Shown: positions 43,142 to 53,723, counted from the stretch's first letter. The stretch: DNA of 64,000 nt from Actinobacteria bacterium IMCC19121 (GCA_002284895.1 CP015605.1:992001-1056000), one strand, 5' to 3'. Notes: generated by a model from the letters alone, not told the origin. A program made the numbers and translations.

Positions 43142-43930
43142 GTGAAGATTCGCCTTGATGCAGAGTTAGTGCGCCGGGAGTTAGCCCGCTCGCGCGAGCA
43201 TGCATCGGATCTAATTGAGGCACGTTCAGTTTTAGTAAATGGAATCCCAGCCTCAAAACCTGCAACTATGGTCGATGCAGAAACGTCGATAAAACTTCAC
43301 GGTAAGCGAGATGATTTTGTTTCTCGTGGTGGCCATAAATTGGCTGGGGCACTTGATGCCTTCACTGGCGTTGTTGTCGAGGGAAAACGCTGCCTAGATG
43401 CCGGAGCTTCAACTGGTGGATTTACTGATGTTTTATTGCGCAGGGGAGCCGATCGTGTTGTGGCAGTTGATGTTGGCTACGGGCAATTGGCATGGGAGCT
43501 GCGCCAAGATCCTCGCGTAACAGTTCATGATCGCACCAATATTCGTCATTTAACAGGTGAAGTAATTGGGGATCCGATTGATTTAGTTGTTGCAGATCTC
43601 TCCTTCATTTCATTGACTCTGGTTCTGCCTGCTTTAGCTGCAGTTTCAAAGCCGGATGCCGATTTTGTCGTGATGGTCAAACCTCAGTTTGAAGTCGGAC
43701 GCGAAAAGTTGGGAGCTGGCGGGGTTGTGCGCGATCCTGCTCTTAGAAAAGCTGCCGTAATCGAAGTGGCAGATTCTGCTTATGATGTCGGTCTTGGAAC
43801 CTTAGGTATTGCTGCTAGTCCACTGCCAGGACCTGCTGGAAATGTTGAATATTTCTTGTGGCTACGTCGAGGAGCCCCAGAGATTAACCATGAAGCGTTA
43901 GATCAAGCGATAGCGATTGGACCGCAGTAA
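43142..43930 (+). CDS. tlyA: TlyA rRNA 2'-O-methyltransferase
   Basis: A 262-residue protein with an N-terminal S4 RNA-binding domain (LDAELVRRELARSREHA) and an FtsJ-like methyltransferase domain. The SAM site is CLDAGASTGGFTDVLLRRGA, with VADLSFISL and VKPQFEVGR further on. In mycobacteria TlyA methylates 16S C1409 and 23S C1920 and its loss gives capreomycin resistance. GTG 43142 is preceded by AGG. It abuts nadK. Confidence 0.94.
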   Translation: MKIRLDAELVRRELARSREHASDLIEARSVLVNGIPASKPATMVDAETSIKLHGKRDDFVSRGGHKLAGALDAFTGVVVEGKRCLDAGASTGGFTDVLLRRGADRVVAVDVGYGQLAWELRQDPRVTVHDRTNIRHLTGEVIGDPIDLVVADLSFISLTLVLPALAAVSKPDADFVVMVKPQFEVGREKLGAGGVVRDPALRKAAVIEVADSAYDVGLGTLGIAASPLPGPAGNVEYFLWLRRGAPEINHEALDQAIAIGPQ

Positions 43931-44788
43931 ATGAGTGAGCGTAATTTATTACTTGTCTGCAATCCTTCGCGCAAGGAAGCAGTAGATGCTGCCACAGCCC
44001 TTGCAAAAGATTTTACTGCTGGAGGTTTTTCACTCTACACAATCTCTGATGTTGAAATTGCTGGAGTAATTAAGTGTGATGTTGTATCCATGCCAGCCCT
44101 AGAAGTCGCCGTTGTGCTGGGCGGAGATGGCACAATGTTGCGAGCTGCAGAAGTCACGCGCGAGCAGCAAATTCCATTGCTGGGCGTGAACTTGGGCCAT
44201 GTTGGATTTTTAGCAGAAGTTGAAAAACCACCACTATCTGCAATTGTTTCGGCAATAACAAAGCGTGAGTATGTCTTGGATTCACGAATGGTGCTGCAGT
44301 ATGCCGTTAAGAGAGACGGCAAAACTGTTTCACAAGGTTGGGCGCTTAATGAAGTAACGGTTGAGCGCGAGCGTTCAACGATGGTTGAGCTTTTCCTTGA
44401 AATTGATGGACGTCCTATTTCTCGCTGGGGCTGTGACGGTTTGATCTGCTCCACACCAACTGGCTCAACTGCCTATGCTTTTTCTGCCGGGGGTCCAGTT
44501 GTGTGGCCAGAGGTAGATGCGCTTGTCGTTCTGCCAATCTCGGCGCATGCTTTGTTCTCACGTCCACTTGTTATTTCTCCTCAGTCTGAAATTGTTGTGA
44601 AAGTAGAATCCAAAGAAGCAGCCTTATCTGCGGATTCACTACGCAAGTTTGATTTACTCGCTGGTGATCGCGTGATTATTACTAAGGATTCCCACGTTGT
44701 TAAGTTGGCGCATTTGACTAACACTTTATTTAGTGATCGATTAGTGGCTAAATTCAAACTTCCCGTTGAGGGCTGGCGCGGTGAGTGA
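43931..44788 (+). CDS. nadK: NAD kinase
   Basis: Makes NADP from NAD. It has 285 residues. It contains the GGDGT motif (VLGGDGTMLRAAE), the following GVNLGHVGFLAE, and the C-terminal CSTPTGSTAYAFSAGGP. It starts directly after the tlyA stop and overlaps the recN start by 8 bases. Confidence 0.96.
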   Translation: MSERNLLLVCNPSRKEAVDAATALAKDFTAGGFSLYTISDVEIAGVIKCDVVSMPALEVAVVLGGDGTMLRAAEVTREQQIPLLGVNLGHVGFLAEVEKPPLSAIVSAITKREYVLDSRMVLQYAVKRDGKTVSQGWALNEVTVERERSTMVELFLEIDGRPISRWGCDGLICSTPTGSTAYAFSAGGPVVWPEVDALVVLPISAHALFSRPLVISPQSEIVVKVESKEAALSADSLRKFDLLAGDRVIITKDSHVVKLAHLTNTLFSDRLVAKFKLPVEGWRGE

Positions 44789-46508
44789 TCGCACATTTCT
44801 AGAAGAAATATCTATTCGCTCTATCGGAGTTATTGAGCACTCCACCCTTGAAATATCCCCGGGTTTAACTGTTCTAACTGGTGAAACCGGTGCAGGAAAG
44901 ACAATGATTTTGACGGCGCTCAATCTCATTTTGGGTGGAAAGAGTGATAGTTCACTCGTGCGCAAAGGCAGTGAGAGATTAGTTGCCAGTGGCAGCTTTA
45001 GCGTTCCTAAGTCTTTGCAGGATTCTTTTGAAGAAAACGGTTTGCAAGTTGAGGATGGACAGTTAATTCTTACAAGAACTGTTAATGCAGACGGAAAAAG
45101 CAAAGCAACGAGCAATGCGATTTCTGTGCCATCCGGTGCCTTAGCTGCGGCAAGTGAGAACTTAGTGGAAGTGCACGCACAAGCAGCTAACTTGAACATG
45201 ACCAAGGCTGCCAAGCAAAGAGATTTACTGGATCGCTTTGGTGGCAAAGAGTTACATAGCTCTTTAGTGAATTATCAAAACGAGTTAGCTAACTATCACG
45301 AGCTCAAGTCCCGCATCGCTGCCATGAAGAAAAGTATTGATTCAAGGGATGCACAGTTAAGTGAAATGCGTGAGTTCGCAGCCGTGATGGGCAAGTTAAA
45401 ATTAGAGCGTGGTGAGCTACAAGAGATCACTACCGAGATAGGCCGATTATCTAGCGTTGAAGATTTGCGATTGGCTGCCCAAAGCGCCTCATCAGTTATT
45501 GAAGAAGAAGAGTCAGGTTCGCTGACAACCCTTGGAATTACGAGGAAATCTTTGGATTCGGTTCGCGCCAAAGATCCACAAATTGAAGAGCTCTATCAAA
45601 GGGTGAGTGAAGCGTTTTTCTTAGTAGATGATGCAAAGGGTGTTCTCGCTTCATATATAGCAAATTTAGAGGCCGATCCTGCTCGCTTAGATTATTTGAA
45701 CGCTAGAAAAGCTGAGATTAACGCACTGATTAAGAAATATGGCGGTTCACAATCTGGCGATGATGAACTTATTGCACTTATCGAGCGCTTTGAGAGTTCA
45801 AAAAATGCCATAGCAGATCTTGAAGGTGGAGATGAGCGGTTAAAGGAGTTAGAAACCGAGCTTGTTGGAATCAAAAAGAAACTTGTAGCAGCCGCAAAAT
45901 TACTCACAAGCATTCGAAGCGAAAATGCGGCAAAGTTATCAAAGGAAGTTACTAAGGAAATTCAGCAGTTATCTATGCCTCACACTTCTTTCCATTGTCA
46001 GGTGCAGAGTGCTGACTACAACGCACTTAAGGAGTCCGACTTCACAGCCCTTGGTTGTGATGAGATTGCAATGCTGATTCAAGGGCACAAAGACGGACCA
46101 CTCGTTCCACTTGCAAAAGGTGCAAGTGGTGGTGAAATGTCTCGAGTGATGTTGGCGCTTGAAGTAGTACTTGCTGCAACGCATCCAGTTGGCACATATG
46201 TTTTTGATGAAGTAGATGCTGGAGTCGGCGGTAAAGCAGCCATTGAAGTGGGTCGACGATTGCATGCACTTTCTCAACATGCACAAGTCATTGTCGTGAC
46301 TCACCTGCCTCAAGTTGCAGCCTGGGCTGATTCACATTTTGTCGTCACAAAGAACTCTGATGGTTCTGTTACTGAAAGCAATGTGCGAAAAGTCGTCAAA
46401 GATGATCGTGTTGAGGAGATTGCCCGCATGTTGGCTGGAATGGAGAGCTCGACAAGCGCGCGTGAACACGCCACCGAACTCCTAGAACTGCCATTGTTGA
46501 AGCGATAG
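44781..46508 (+). CDS. recN: DNA repair protein RecN
   Basis: An SMC-like ATPase for double-strand break repair. It has 575 residues from GTG 44781; a TTG at 44766 would extend it 5 residues further into nadK. Walker [10 protein letters not shown] is near the N terminus and the ABC signature is [15 protein letters not shown]. Walker B is [12 protein letters not shown], and the H-loop is [13 protein letters not shown]. The centre (about 155-360) is coiled coil. tlyA-nadK-recN is the conserved actinobacterial order. Confidence 0.95.
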   Translation: MSDRTFLEEISIRSIGVIEHSTLEISPGLTVLTGETGAGKTMILTALNLILGGKSDSSLVRKGSERLVASGSFSVPKSLQDSFEENGLQVEDGQLILTRTVNADGKSKATSNAISVPSGALAAASENLVEVHAQAANLNMTKAAKQRDLLDRFGGKELHSSLVNYQNELANYHELKSRIAAMKKSIDSRDAQLSEMREFAAVMGKLKLERGELQEITTEIGRLSSVEDLRLAAQSASSVIEEEESGSLTTLGITRKSLDSVRAKDPQIEELYQRVSEAFFLVDDAKGVLASYIANLEADPARLDYLNARKAEINALIKKYGGSQSGDDELIALIERFESSKNAIADLEGGDERLKELETELVGIKKKLVAAAKLLTSIRSENAAKLSKEVTKEIQQLSMPHTSFHCQVQSADYNALKESDFTALGCDEIAMLIQGHKDGPLVPLAKGASGGEMSRVMLALEVVLAATHPVGTYVFDEVDAGVGGKAAIEVGRRLHALSQHAQVIVVTHLPQVAAWADSHFVVTKNSDGSVTESNVRKVVKDDRVEEIARMLAGMESSTSAREHATELLELPLLKR

Positions 46509-46534
46509 GCAAACCGATGATAGGTTGGTCTCCC
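46497..46534 (+). promoter_or_regulatory. Candidate pyrG promoter
   Basis: TTGAAG (46497-46502), 18 bases, and TAGGTT (46521-46526) end 8 bases before ATG 46535. No ribosome binding site is seen, again consistent with a leaderless or nearly leaderless transcript. Confidence 0.45.
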
Positions 46535-48169
46535 ATGGGCCGACCTCATGTGACTAAACACTTATTTGTAACTGGCGGAGTCGCCTCTTCACTCGGCAAA
46601 GGACTCACCGCCTCATCCCTTGGCAGGTTATTAGTTGCCCGTGGTATCCGCGTAACGATGCAAAAGCTAGATCCCTATCTCAATGTTGATCCCGGCACGA
46701 TGAATCCATTCCAACACGGTGAAGTTTTCGTTACCGATGATGGTGCTGAGACAGATTTAGATATCGGTCACTACGAAAGATTCCTTGATACCAATTTGCA
46801 CGGGTCTGCAAACGTGACTACTGGACAGGTGTATTCACGAGTCATAGCTCGTGAGCGTCGTGGTGAGTATTTAGGTGAAACTGTTCAAGTTATTCCACAC
46901 ATCACCAATGAGATCAAAGAGCGCATTCGCGCTATGGCTGCCCCTGACATTGATTTAGTAATCACTGAAGTGGGTGGAACTGTTGGAGATATTGAATCTC
47001 AACCATTCCTTGAATCTATTCGACAGATTCGCCAAGAAGTTGGCCGCGATAATGTTTTCTATTTACACATCTCCCTTGTTCCATACATCGGTCCATCAGG
47101 AGAGTTAAAGACAAAGCCAACCCAGCACTCAGTTGCTGCCCTTCGCAGTATCGGTATTGCACCCGATGCGATTGTGCTTCGCTCTGATCGTGAGATTCCA
47201 CTGGGAGTCAAGAAGAAGATTTCATTGATGTGTGACGTTGATTTAGAAGCAGTAGTTGCTGCGATGGATGCACCGTCAATCTATGACATTCCTAAGGTGT
47301 TGCACTCTGAAGGCTTAGATTCCTATGTTGTGAAGCGCCTTGATTTAGGCGGTCATGAAGTTGTGTGGGGGGAGTGGGATGCTCTCTTGCAGAAAGTTCA
47401 TCACCCTAAGCATCATGTGCGGGTCGGCCTTGTTGGAAAATACATCGATCTTCCTGATGCTTACCTTTCAGTTTCAGAAGCGTTACGTGCTGGCGGCTTT
47501 GCAAATGAGGCAAAGATTGAGATTGTTTGGATTCCAAGTGATGAGTGCGAAAGTGCAGAAGGTGCCAAGAAGCACCTGAGTGGATTAGATGCCATTGTTG
47601 TTCCTGGCGGTTTTGGAATTCGTGGAATCGAAGGCAAGGTCGGCGCACTTAAATTTGCTCGCGAAAACAAGATTCCAACTTTGGGTCTGTGTTTAGGATT
47701 GCAATGCATGGTCATTGAAGCAGCGAGAAACTTAGCTGGAATGAAAGATGCAATTTCAGCAGAGTTTTCAGATTCGGGAACTCCAGTAATTGCAACTATG
47801 GATGATCAAAAGCATGTGGTTGCAGGAGAAGGTGACATGGGTGGCACGATGCGTCTAGGTCTCTATAAAGCAGATCTGCTCAAAGGCTCAGTTGTTGCAG
47901 ATACTTACGGTTCACTTGAAATATCAGAGCGACATCGTCATCGATATGAAGTCAACAATCTCTATCGAGATCAGATTTCAAAGGCTGGTTTAGTTTTCTC
48001 AGGCATGTTTGCCGAGCGCGACTTGGTGGAGTTTGTGGAACTGCCTCGAGAGGTGCATCCTTACTACGTAGGAACACAGGCTCACCCGGAGCTACGTTCA
48101 CGTCCAACTAAGCCACACCCACTCTTTGTTGGATTGATTAAAGCGGCGGTAGCAGCGAAAGGTAAGTAA
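46535..48169 (+). CDS. pyrG: CTP synthase
   Basis: Aminates UTP to CTP using glutamine. It has 544 residues from ATG 46535; ATG 46517 would overlap the proposed promoter. The synthase domain begins [16 protein letters not shown], with [20 protein letters not shown]. The glutaminase domain has the catalytic cysteine in GLCLGLQCM and ends with HPELRSRP, which holds the His and Glu. It abuts ald. Confidence 0.97.
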   Translation: MGRPHVTKHLFVTGGVASSLGKGLTASSLGRLLVARGIRVTMQKLDPYLNVDPGTMNPFQHGEVFVTDDGAETDLDIGHYERFLDTNLHGSANVTTGQVYSRVIARERRGEYLGETVQVIPHITNEIKERIRAMAAPDIDLVITEVGGTVGDIESQPFLESIRQIRQEVGRDNVFYLHISLVPYIGPSGELKTKPTQHSVAALRSIGIAPDAIVLRSDREIPLGVKKKISLMCDVDLEAVVAAMDAPSIYDIPKVLHSEGLDSYVVKRLDLGGHEVVWGEWDALLQKVHHPKHHVRVGLVGKYIDLPDAYLSVSEALRAGGFANEAKIEIVWIPSDECESAEGAKKHLSGLDAIVVPGGFGIRGIEGKVGALKFARENKIPTLGLCLGLQCMVIEAARNLAGMKDAISAEFSDSGTPVIATMDDQKHVVAGEGDMGGTMRLGLYKADLLKGSVVADTYGSLEISERHRHRYEVNNLYRDQISKAGLVFSGMFAERDLVEFVELPREVHPYYVGTQAHPELRSRPTKPHPLFVGLIKAAVAAKGK

Positions 48170-49267
48170 ATGATTGTTGGAGTACCTAAAGAGATAAAGG
48201 TCCACGAATCACGAGTAGCAATCACGCCCGAAGGAGTATCAGAGTTTGTAGCAGCCGGCCATCAGGTAGTCATTGAAACTGGCGCAGGACTCGGCTCTGC
48301 AATCACCGATCAGGATTTCACTTCCGTTGGAGCAACTATTGCTGCCAAAGCTAGTGATGTGTGGGAAAAAGCAGAGCTGTTGCTCAAAGTGAAAGAACCA
48401 ATCGAAAGTGAATATTCACTGCTACGTAAAGACCAGGTTTTGTTTACATATTTACATTTAGCAGCTTCTAAAGCATGCACGGACGCACTCGTTGCTAGCA
48501 AAACAACTGCTATTGCCTATGAGACTGTTGAAGTTAACGGACAGTTGCCATTACTTGCTCCGATGAGTGAAGTTGCCGGACGCCTTGCCACACAAGTTGG
48601 CGCAACTGCTCTGCAAAAGCCCCACGGTGGTCGTGGAGTTTTGCTCGGGGGAGTTCCAGGTGTAGCCCCCGGCAAAGTGCTGGTGATTGGTGGCGGTGTA
48701 GCAGGACTTAACGCTGCAGTAATTGCAGTGGGAATGGGCGCTGATGTAACAATCATTGATCGCTCTGTCACACGTCTTCAATACATAGACACAATTTATG
48801 GCGGACGGATTAAGACTTTGACCTCATCCAAACATGCAGTTGAGCGGGAAGCCAAGCAAGCAGATCTAGTTATTGGCGCAGTGTTGGTTCATGGAGCAAA
48901 AGCGCCAAAGTTGGTCTCAAATGCTTTAGTGGCACAGATGAAATCAGGTTCGGTTCTAGTAGATATCGCTATTGATCAAGGTGGATGTTTTGAAGATTCC
49001 CGTCCAACAACCCATGCCGAGCCAACCTATCAAGTGCACAACTCTGTTTTTTACTGCGTTGCAAATATGCCAGGTGCTGTTCCAGTTGCCAGCACATATG
49101 CGCTCACAAATGCGACTTTGCCGTATGCATTATCGATTGCAAATCTTGGTTGGGAAAAAGCATGCAAAAAAGATTCCAACTTAGCTAAGGGTCTAAATGT
49201 TCATGATGGGAAGATTTACTATCAAGCCGTAGCCAAGGCACATGGATATGACAGCGTTGAACTTTGA
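48170..49267 (+). CDS. ald: Alanine dehydrogenase
   Basis: Interconverts alanine and pyruvate plus ammonium with NAD. It has 365 residues. The N terminus MIVGVPKEIKVHESRVAITP holds the substrate arginine, Lys and His residues of the family are in place (LLLKVKEP, YLHLA), and the NAD site is VIGGGVAGLNAAVIAVGMGA. The start is one base after the pyrG stop codon; the end overlaps xerD by about 20-26 bases. Confidence 0.95.
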   Translation: MIVGVPKEIKVHESRVAITPEGVSEFVAAGHQVVIETGAGLGSAITDQDFTSVGATIAAKASDVWEKAELLLKVKEPIESEYSLLRKDQVLFTYLHLAASKACTDALVASKTTAIAYETVEVNGQLPLLAPMSEVAGRLATQVGATALQKPHGGRGVLLGGVPGVAPGKVLVIGGGVAGLNAAVIAVGMGADVTIIDRSVTRLQYIDTIYGGRIKTLTSSKHAVEREAKQADLVIGAVLVHGAKAPKLVSNALVAQMKSGSVLVDIAIDQGGCFEDSRPTTHAEPTYQVHNSVFYCVANMPGAVPVASTYALTNATLPYALSIANLGWEKACKKDSNLAKGLNVHDGKIYYQAVAKAHGYDSVEL

Positions 49268-50171
49268 TTTAGTCTCTACTTCTTTTCTAAATCATTTAAC
49301 AATTGAACGTGGTTTATCTGTTCACACAATCGCTGCTTATCGCAGGGATTTGATTAAGTTTGAAAACTTCCTAAACGGGAAAGCATTAGGGGATGTGGAC
49401 CCACAAATCATTGCAGATTTTGAAGTTTCACTTAAAACTGACCAAGCATCACCTGCCAGCATTAGTCGAATCAATTCAACACTTCGTTCTTTTTTCAAAC
49501 ATGCTATGAGTGAGTTTGGGATAGCCAATCCTACTTTTGAAATGCTGCCGAGTCAGTCAAAGCGCAGGCTTCCTAAAGCACTAACTGTTGAACAGATTAT
49601 GTCGTTGATAAATGCCGCCTATAGAGAAAGTGAACCAATCACTCTTCGAGATCAAGCAATGATCGAACTGCTCTATAGCAGCGGTGCCCGTGTCTCTGAA
49701 TTAGTGGGAATCAATATTGCCGACATTTCCACTGCACAAAGTGCTGATGGTGAAATTACGACTTTAAAGCTGCGCGGGAAAGGTTCTAAGGAGCGAATAG
49801 TTCCACTTGGCTCCTTTGCAACGAAGGCGATTACTGATTACTTAGTTCGCATACGTCCAATGCTTGCAGTTAAGAATTCAAAAACTAATACCGCTCTTTT
49901 TCTTAACTCCAGGGGAGCCCGATTAACTCGACAATCTGCTTGGAACATGGTGATTAGAGCAGCAAAAGATGCAGGAATTGAGGCGCATGTTTCGCCCCAT
50001 GTCTTTAGACATTCCTATGCAACACATCTGTTAGATGGTGGAGCAGATATTCGCGTTGTTCAAGAACTACTAGGGCATGCATCAGTAACAACAACGCAGA
50101 TATATACGCTTATAACTATCGATAAAGTACGAGAAAGTTACTCGCTAGCTCATCCGCGCGCACGTGGTTAG
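49242..50171 (+). CDS. xerD: Tyrosine recombinase XerD
   Basis: A site-specific recombinase that resolves chromosome dimers at dif. It has 309 residues from ATG 49242; ATG 49248 is an alternative. The N-terminal SAM-like domain is about residues 8-92. Catalytic residues are Arg150 (SSGARVSEL), Lys near 180 (RGKGSKERIVPLG), His253 and Arg256 (HVFRHSYA), His279 (LGHASV) and Tyr288. Position next to ald and parA matches Streptomyces. Confidence 0.93.
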   Translation: MDMTALNFDLVSTSFLNHLTIERGLSVHTIAAYRRDLIKFENFLNGKALGDVDPQIIADFEVSLKTDQASPASISRINSTLRSFFKHAMSEFGIANPTFEMLPSQSKRRLPKALTVEQIMSLINAAYRESEPITLRDQAMIELLYSSGARVSELVGINIADISTAQSADGEITTLKLRGKGSKERIVPLGSFATKAITDYLVRIRPMLAVKNSKTNTALFLNSRGARLTRQSAWNMVIRAAKDAGIEAHVSPHVFRHSYATHLLDGGADIRVVQELLGHASVTTTQIYTLITIDKVRESYSLAHPRARG

Positions 50172-50177
50172 TAGTTC

Positions 50178-50588
50178 TTACAGTCCGCGTAAACGGCGGG
50201 CAAGAATACTTTGATCACCTTTAGCTTCAAGATCAGCGATGATGACAGCGATTGATTCGCGAACAATACGACCGCGATCAACTGCAAGTCCAAGATCACC
50301 ACGAAGCTGTAGTCGTGCTTGATCTAGTTCAAAGAGTTCATCAGGTGAGAGATAGACAGTGATTTTTTCATCATGTCGCTCACGGCCTGATGGAGAGCGA
50401 TCAACTGTTGTGACACGACGTCGTGCGATTGTGCGAACACCCTTTTTACTAGATGGTGCCTTTGGTGTTGCAATAGCTGGTGGCACAAGTGGTGCAGGTG
50501 TTTCACTTTGTGCTGGAACAGCGCTTAGCGCTGGGGCAGTGGAACGAAATAGTTCATCAGCACCTGGAAGATTTGCTCTGCGTGTCAT
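50178..50588 (-). CDS. Partner of orphan ParA, ribbon-helix-helix-like
   Basis: A 136-residue actinobacterial protein with no experimentally established role that I know. Residues 1-60 are low complexity, rich in Ala and Pro. Residues about 70-136 are conserved: HDEKITVYLSPDELFELDQARLQL, RGRIVRESIAVIIADLEAKG. A beta strand followed by two helices suggests ribbon-helix-helix DNA binding. It overlaps the upstream ParA-like gene by 4 bases, so a ParA-partner relation is likely. Confidence 0.7.
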   Translation of the reverse strand: MTRRANLPGADELFRSTAPALSAVPAQSETPAPLVPPAIATPKAPSSKKGVRTIARRRVTTVDRSPSGRERHDEKITVYLSPDELFELDQARLQLRGDLGLAVDRGRIVRESIAVIIADLEAKGDQSILARRLRGL

Positions 50589-51469
50589 CGTGCGCCTCCT
50601 CGGGCAATAAGTTCTCTAGCTAGTCGGCGATATGAAGCTGCGCCGCCTGAGCTGGTTGCATATGTGGTGATTGGTTCGCCAACAACAGTTGTTTCAGGGA
50701 AACGAATTGTCTTGGCAATAATTGTTTCAAATACATCTTGTGGGAACTGCTCAAGAATGCGCTCTAATACTTGGCGATTGTGTGAAGTCTTCTTGTCATA
50801 CATCGTTGCCAAAATACCAATGAGCTTAAGATTAGGATTAAGGAAGTTCTTCACCTTGTCCAAGTTACCTTTAAGTTCAATGAAGCCGTGGAGTGCGAAA
50901 TATTCACATTGCAAAGGAACAATTACTTCATCAGCTGCAACAAGTGCGTTGATTGTTAACTGACCCATTGTTGGCTGGCAGTCGATCAAAATTACGTCGT
51001 AGTAATCACGCAGTGAACCAAGAGCGCGCTTGAGATATTGCTGTCCACCAATTTCAGCGCCCAGTGTTGTTTCAGCTGTTCCAAGGTCGCGGTTTGCCGG
51101 CAAGAAATCAAGGCCTGGCACGGCAGATTTAAGAACGATGGAATCCACATTGGCTGTTGGAGTCATCAGTGCGTAATAAACAGTTTGTTCTAACGGAAGC
51201 GAGTGGGCGTTAACACCCAAGCCAAGTGAGAGACCACCTTGAGGATCAAAGTCCACAAGCAAAACTCGACGACCCATCTCGGCAAGGGAAGCACCAAGAT
51301 TGATTGTTGTAGTTGTCTTGCCGACTCCACCTTTTTGGTTGAAGATCGCGACAACTTTTGCATTTCCATGTTCGGTGATCGGAGGTGGTGTGGGGATATT
51401 TGTCGCGCTTTTACCCAGAAGAGTTGCAGTAGTGGCTACATCTTCTTGCTTTGTCGATTTAGCGTTCAA
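50585..51469 (-). CDS. Orphan ParA-family ATPase
   Basis: A 294-residue Walker-type ATPase. The deviant Walker A KGGVGKTTT is at about residues 46-54, followed by VLLVDFDPQGGLSLGLG and IDCQPTMGQLTINAL. It begins with TTG at 51469, preceded by AGAGG 8 bases upstream on the minus strand. It is the Rv1708-like paralogue beside scpAB, not the parAB pair near oriC. Chromosome or protein positioning is inferred from family and context. Confidence 0.88.
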   Translation of the reverse strand: MNAKSTKQEDVATTATLLGKSATNIPTPPPITEHGNAKVVAIFNQKGGVGKTTTTINLGASLAEMGRRVLLVDFDPQGGLSLGLGVNAHSLPLEQTVYYALMTPTANVDSIVLKSAVPGLDFLPANRDLGTAETTLGAEIGGQQYLKRALGSLRDYYDVILIDCQPTMGQLTINALVAADEVIVPLQCEYFALHGFIELKGNLDKVKNFLNPNLKLIGILATMYDKKTSHNRQVLERILEQFPQDVFETIIAKTIRFPETTVVGEPITTYATSSGGAASYRRLARELIARGGAR

Positions 51470-51538
51470 GCGTCAAACCTCTTTTCCGTGAAGTGAGCGC
51501 GAGCCTACGCGCTACCCAGAACTGGAGCAACTGTGAAG

Positions 51539-51550
51539 TAGGGTGACGCC
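51539..51550 (+). promoter_or_regulatory. Leaderless promoter -10 for scpAB
   Basis: TAGGGT (51539-51544) is followed by exactly 6 bases and ATG 51551. The identical hexamer and spacing occur before ctaA. Confidence 0.5.
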
Positions 51551-52423
51551 ATGGATTTATCACTGGAGGAATCAAAGGATGTGAACGCCGTCGCCGGCGC
51601 CTTCTCCGTCCACCTCGATAACTTTGATGGTCCTTTCGACCTGCTCCTACAGCTTATTTCTCGCCACAAAATGGATATCACTGAGATATCTCTGAGCCTT
51701 GTGACCGATGAATTCATAGCCTTTATTAGGGCCTTGGAGGCCTCAGGAGAGGGTTGGCGCTTGGATCAGGCCACCGAATTCCTAGTCGTGGCTGCAACCT
51801 TGTTAGATTTGAAAGCGGCGAGATTATTGCCAAGTGGTGAAGTCGATGATGAGGAAGATCTAGCCCTTCTTGAGGCTCGAGATATTCTCTTCGCACGTCT
51901 GCTGCAGTACCGAGCCTTCAAAGAGATTGCAGCGACCTTTAGCGAGCGCATCACAACGGCCGATAAGTTCTTCCCACGCGTTGTGGCTCTGGACCCAACC
52001 CTGAGCGCGCTTTTACCTGAAGTCCTCATTGGTGTCGGGCCACAGCGTTTTGCAGCTATAGCCGAGCGAGTATTAACTCCTAAGGTTTCACCGGTTGTCA
52101 GTGTGGAGCATCTGCATCTACCGCTGGTCAGTGTTGCTGAAGAGTCTCGACTTGTAGTTGAGGCTTTGCGCAGATCTAAGTCGATGAGCTTTAGAAACCT
52201 CGTCTCTGATGCTGAAAACACCCTTGTAATTGTTGCCCGATTCCTCGCCTTGCTCGATCTTTATCGACAGGGTGTTTTGCGCTTTGACCAGGTCATGGCT
52301 CTAGGAGAGCTGCAAATCTCGTGGACTGGATCTGAGTCCGGGGAAGTAGAAGTCACAGATGAATTTGATATCCCCGTAGTTTTAGAAGATGACGAGCCGA
52401 CAGAAGGTAGTACCAATGTCTAA
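51551..52423 (+). CDS. scpA: Segregation and condensation protein ScpA
   Basis: The kleisin that bridges the Smc dimer. It has 290 residues. The N-terminal motif VHLDNFDGPFDLLLQLISRHKMDITEI binds the Smc neck (shown here split), and the C-terminal winged helix contains RFLALLDLYRQGVLRFDQ. A GTG at 51581 with GGAGG upstream is an alternative start. It overlaps scpB by 8 bases. Confidence 0.93.
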   Translation: MDLSLEESKDVNAVAGAFSVHLDNFDGPFDLLLQLISRHKMDITEISLSLVTDEFIAFIRALEASGEGWRLDQATEFLVVAATLLDLKAARLLPSGEVDDEEDLALLEARDILFARLLQYRAFKEIAATFSERITTADKFFPRVVALDPTLSALLPEVLIGVGPQRFAAIAERVLTPKVSPVVSVEHLHLPLVSVAEESRLVVEALRRSKSMSFRNLVSDAENTLVIVARFLALLDLYRQGVLRFDQVMALGELQISWTGSESGEVEVTDEFDIPVVLEDDEPTEGSTNV

Positions 52424-52967
52424 TGTAGAAGTTGAGCGTTCAATCGAAGCGATCCTGATGGTCGTCGATGAACCTGTTTCAGAGATCATTTTGGCTCAGG
52501 TCTTGGAGAGGACTGTCGAGGAAGTCGAAGCAGCATTAGCCCACCTGGTCACCACCTATGACGACCGTGGATTTTCCTTGCGCAAAATCAACGGGGGATG
52601 GCGCTTTTATAGCAACCCTGATTACCACACAGCCGTTGAAAAGTTCGTCCTGGATGGGCAGCAAAATCGATTGACCCAAGCCGCCCTTGAGACGCTTTCA
52701 GTGATTGCCTATCGCCAGCCAGTCTCACGCGCCCGTGTTTCAGCCATCCGTGGCGTGAATGTGGAAGCGGTTATGAAGACTTTGATCACCAGAGGTCTGG
52801 TGGAGGAGTCGGGGATTGAGCACGAGAGCGGTGCCATCCTTTATAAGACGACGAGCTATTTCCTGGAGCGTCTGGGACTCAATTCTCTTGAAGATCTGCC
52901 AGCTCTAGCTCCATACCTGCCAAATCTGGATGGGCTAGATGAAATCCTTGATTCGCTAACTGACTAA
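52416..52967 (+). CDS. scpB: Segregation and condensation protein ScpB
   Basis: A winged-helix subunit that binds ScpA. It has 183 residues from ATG 52416, which has AGAAGG upstream; an ATG at 52389 lies deeper in scpA. It contains LRKINGGWRFYSNPDY, ALETLSVIAYRQPVSRARVSAIRG and the GVN linker. It precedes rluB by 42 bases. Confidence 0.93.
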   Translation: MSNVEVERSIEAILMVVDEPVSEIILAQVLERTVEEVEAALAHLVTTYDDRGFSLRKINGGWRFYSNPDYHTAVEKFVLDGQQNRLTQAALETLSVIAYRQPVSRARVSAIRGVNVEAVMKTLITRGLVEESGIEHESGAILYKTTSYFLERLGLNSLEDLPALAPYLPNLDGLDEILDSLTD

Positions 52968-53009
52968 CTGCCGCGCTATCCTTCACCCCTGACTGTCGGG
53001 AGGATAGCC

Positions 53010-53723
53010 ATGGGCCAGATGCGCCTTAATAAGATAATTGCTGATGCGGGTATTACAAGCCGCCGTGGTGCAGATGAACTCATTGAATCTGGCCGAGTCT
53101 CAGTCGATGGAATCACTATTCGCGAGATGGGGTCGAAATTTGACCCTGATTTAGTTCAAGTCATGGTAGATGGTGAGACAATTACAAGTTCTGTGTCTAA
53201 GTCTTATTTAGTACTTCATAAACCTAAAGGCGTTTTGTCAACCATGTATGACCCAGATGGTCGTCCATCCTTAAGTGACTTCATTGACCTGCGAAAAGAA
53301 CGACTTTTTCACGTAGGGCGATTGGATAAGGACTCCGAAGGATTGATCCTTTTGACCAATGATGGGGACCTCACATTCCGTGCCACCCACCCATCTTTTG
53401 GCTTGGAGAAGACATACATCATCGAACATGAGGGAAAACTGCCTACGGGAATCGATAAAATTTTGCTCAAAGGCATCGAATTAGAGGATGGAATGGGTCG
53501 GGTTTTGACCTATAAAGAGCTCTCTCCAACCTGGCTGGAAGTCTCGATTCACGAGGGTCGCTACCACATTATTCGCCGCCTAATGGAGGCAGTCGATGTT
53601 CAAGTGCTTCGATTGATCCGCACTAACTTCGGGCCGATCTCATTGGGAGACACCCCAGAAGGACGCTGGAGAAACCTCAATGAGGGGGAATTAACAAATC
53701 TACGTAACGTTTTAAGGCTTTAA
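53010..53723 (+). CDS. rluB: 23S rRNA pseudouridine synthase, RluB/RsuA family
   Basis: A 237-residue enzyme. The N-terminal S4 domain is MRLNKIIADAGITSRRGADEL. The catalytic motif VGRLDKDSEGLILLTNDGDL contains the active-site aspartate. YLVLHKPKGVLSTMYDPDGR and HEGRYHIIRRLMEAVD are typical of RluB. GGGAGG precedes ATG 53010. The scpA-scpB-rluB order is conserved in Gram-positive bacteria. Confidence 0.93.
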   Translation: MGQMRLNKIIADAGITSRRGADELIESGRVSVDGITIREMGSKFDPDLVQVMVDGETITSSVSKSYLVLHKPKGVLSTMYDPDGRPSLSDFIDLRKERLFHVGRLDKDSEGLILLTNDGDLTFRATHPSFGLEKTYIIEHEGKLPTGIDKILLKGIELEDGMGRVLTYKELSPTWLEVSIHEGRYHIIRRLMEAVDVQVLRLIRTNFGPISLGDTPEGRWRNLNEGELTNLRNVLRL

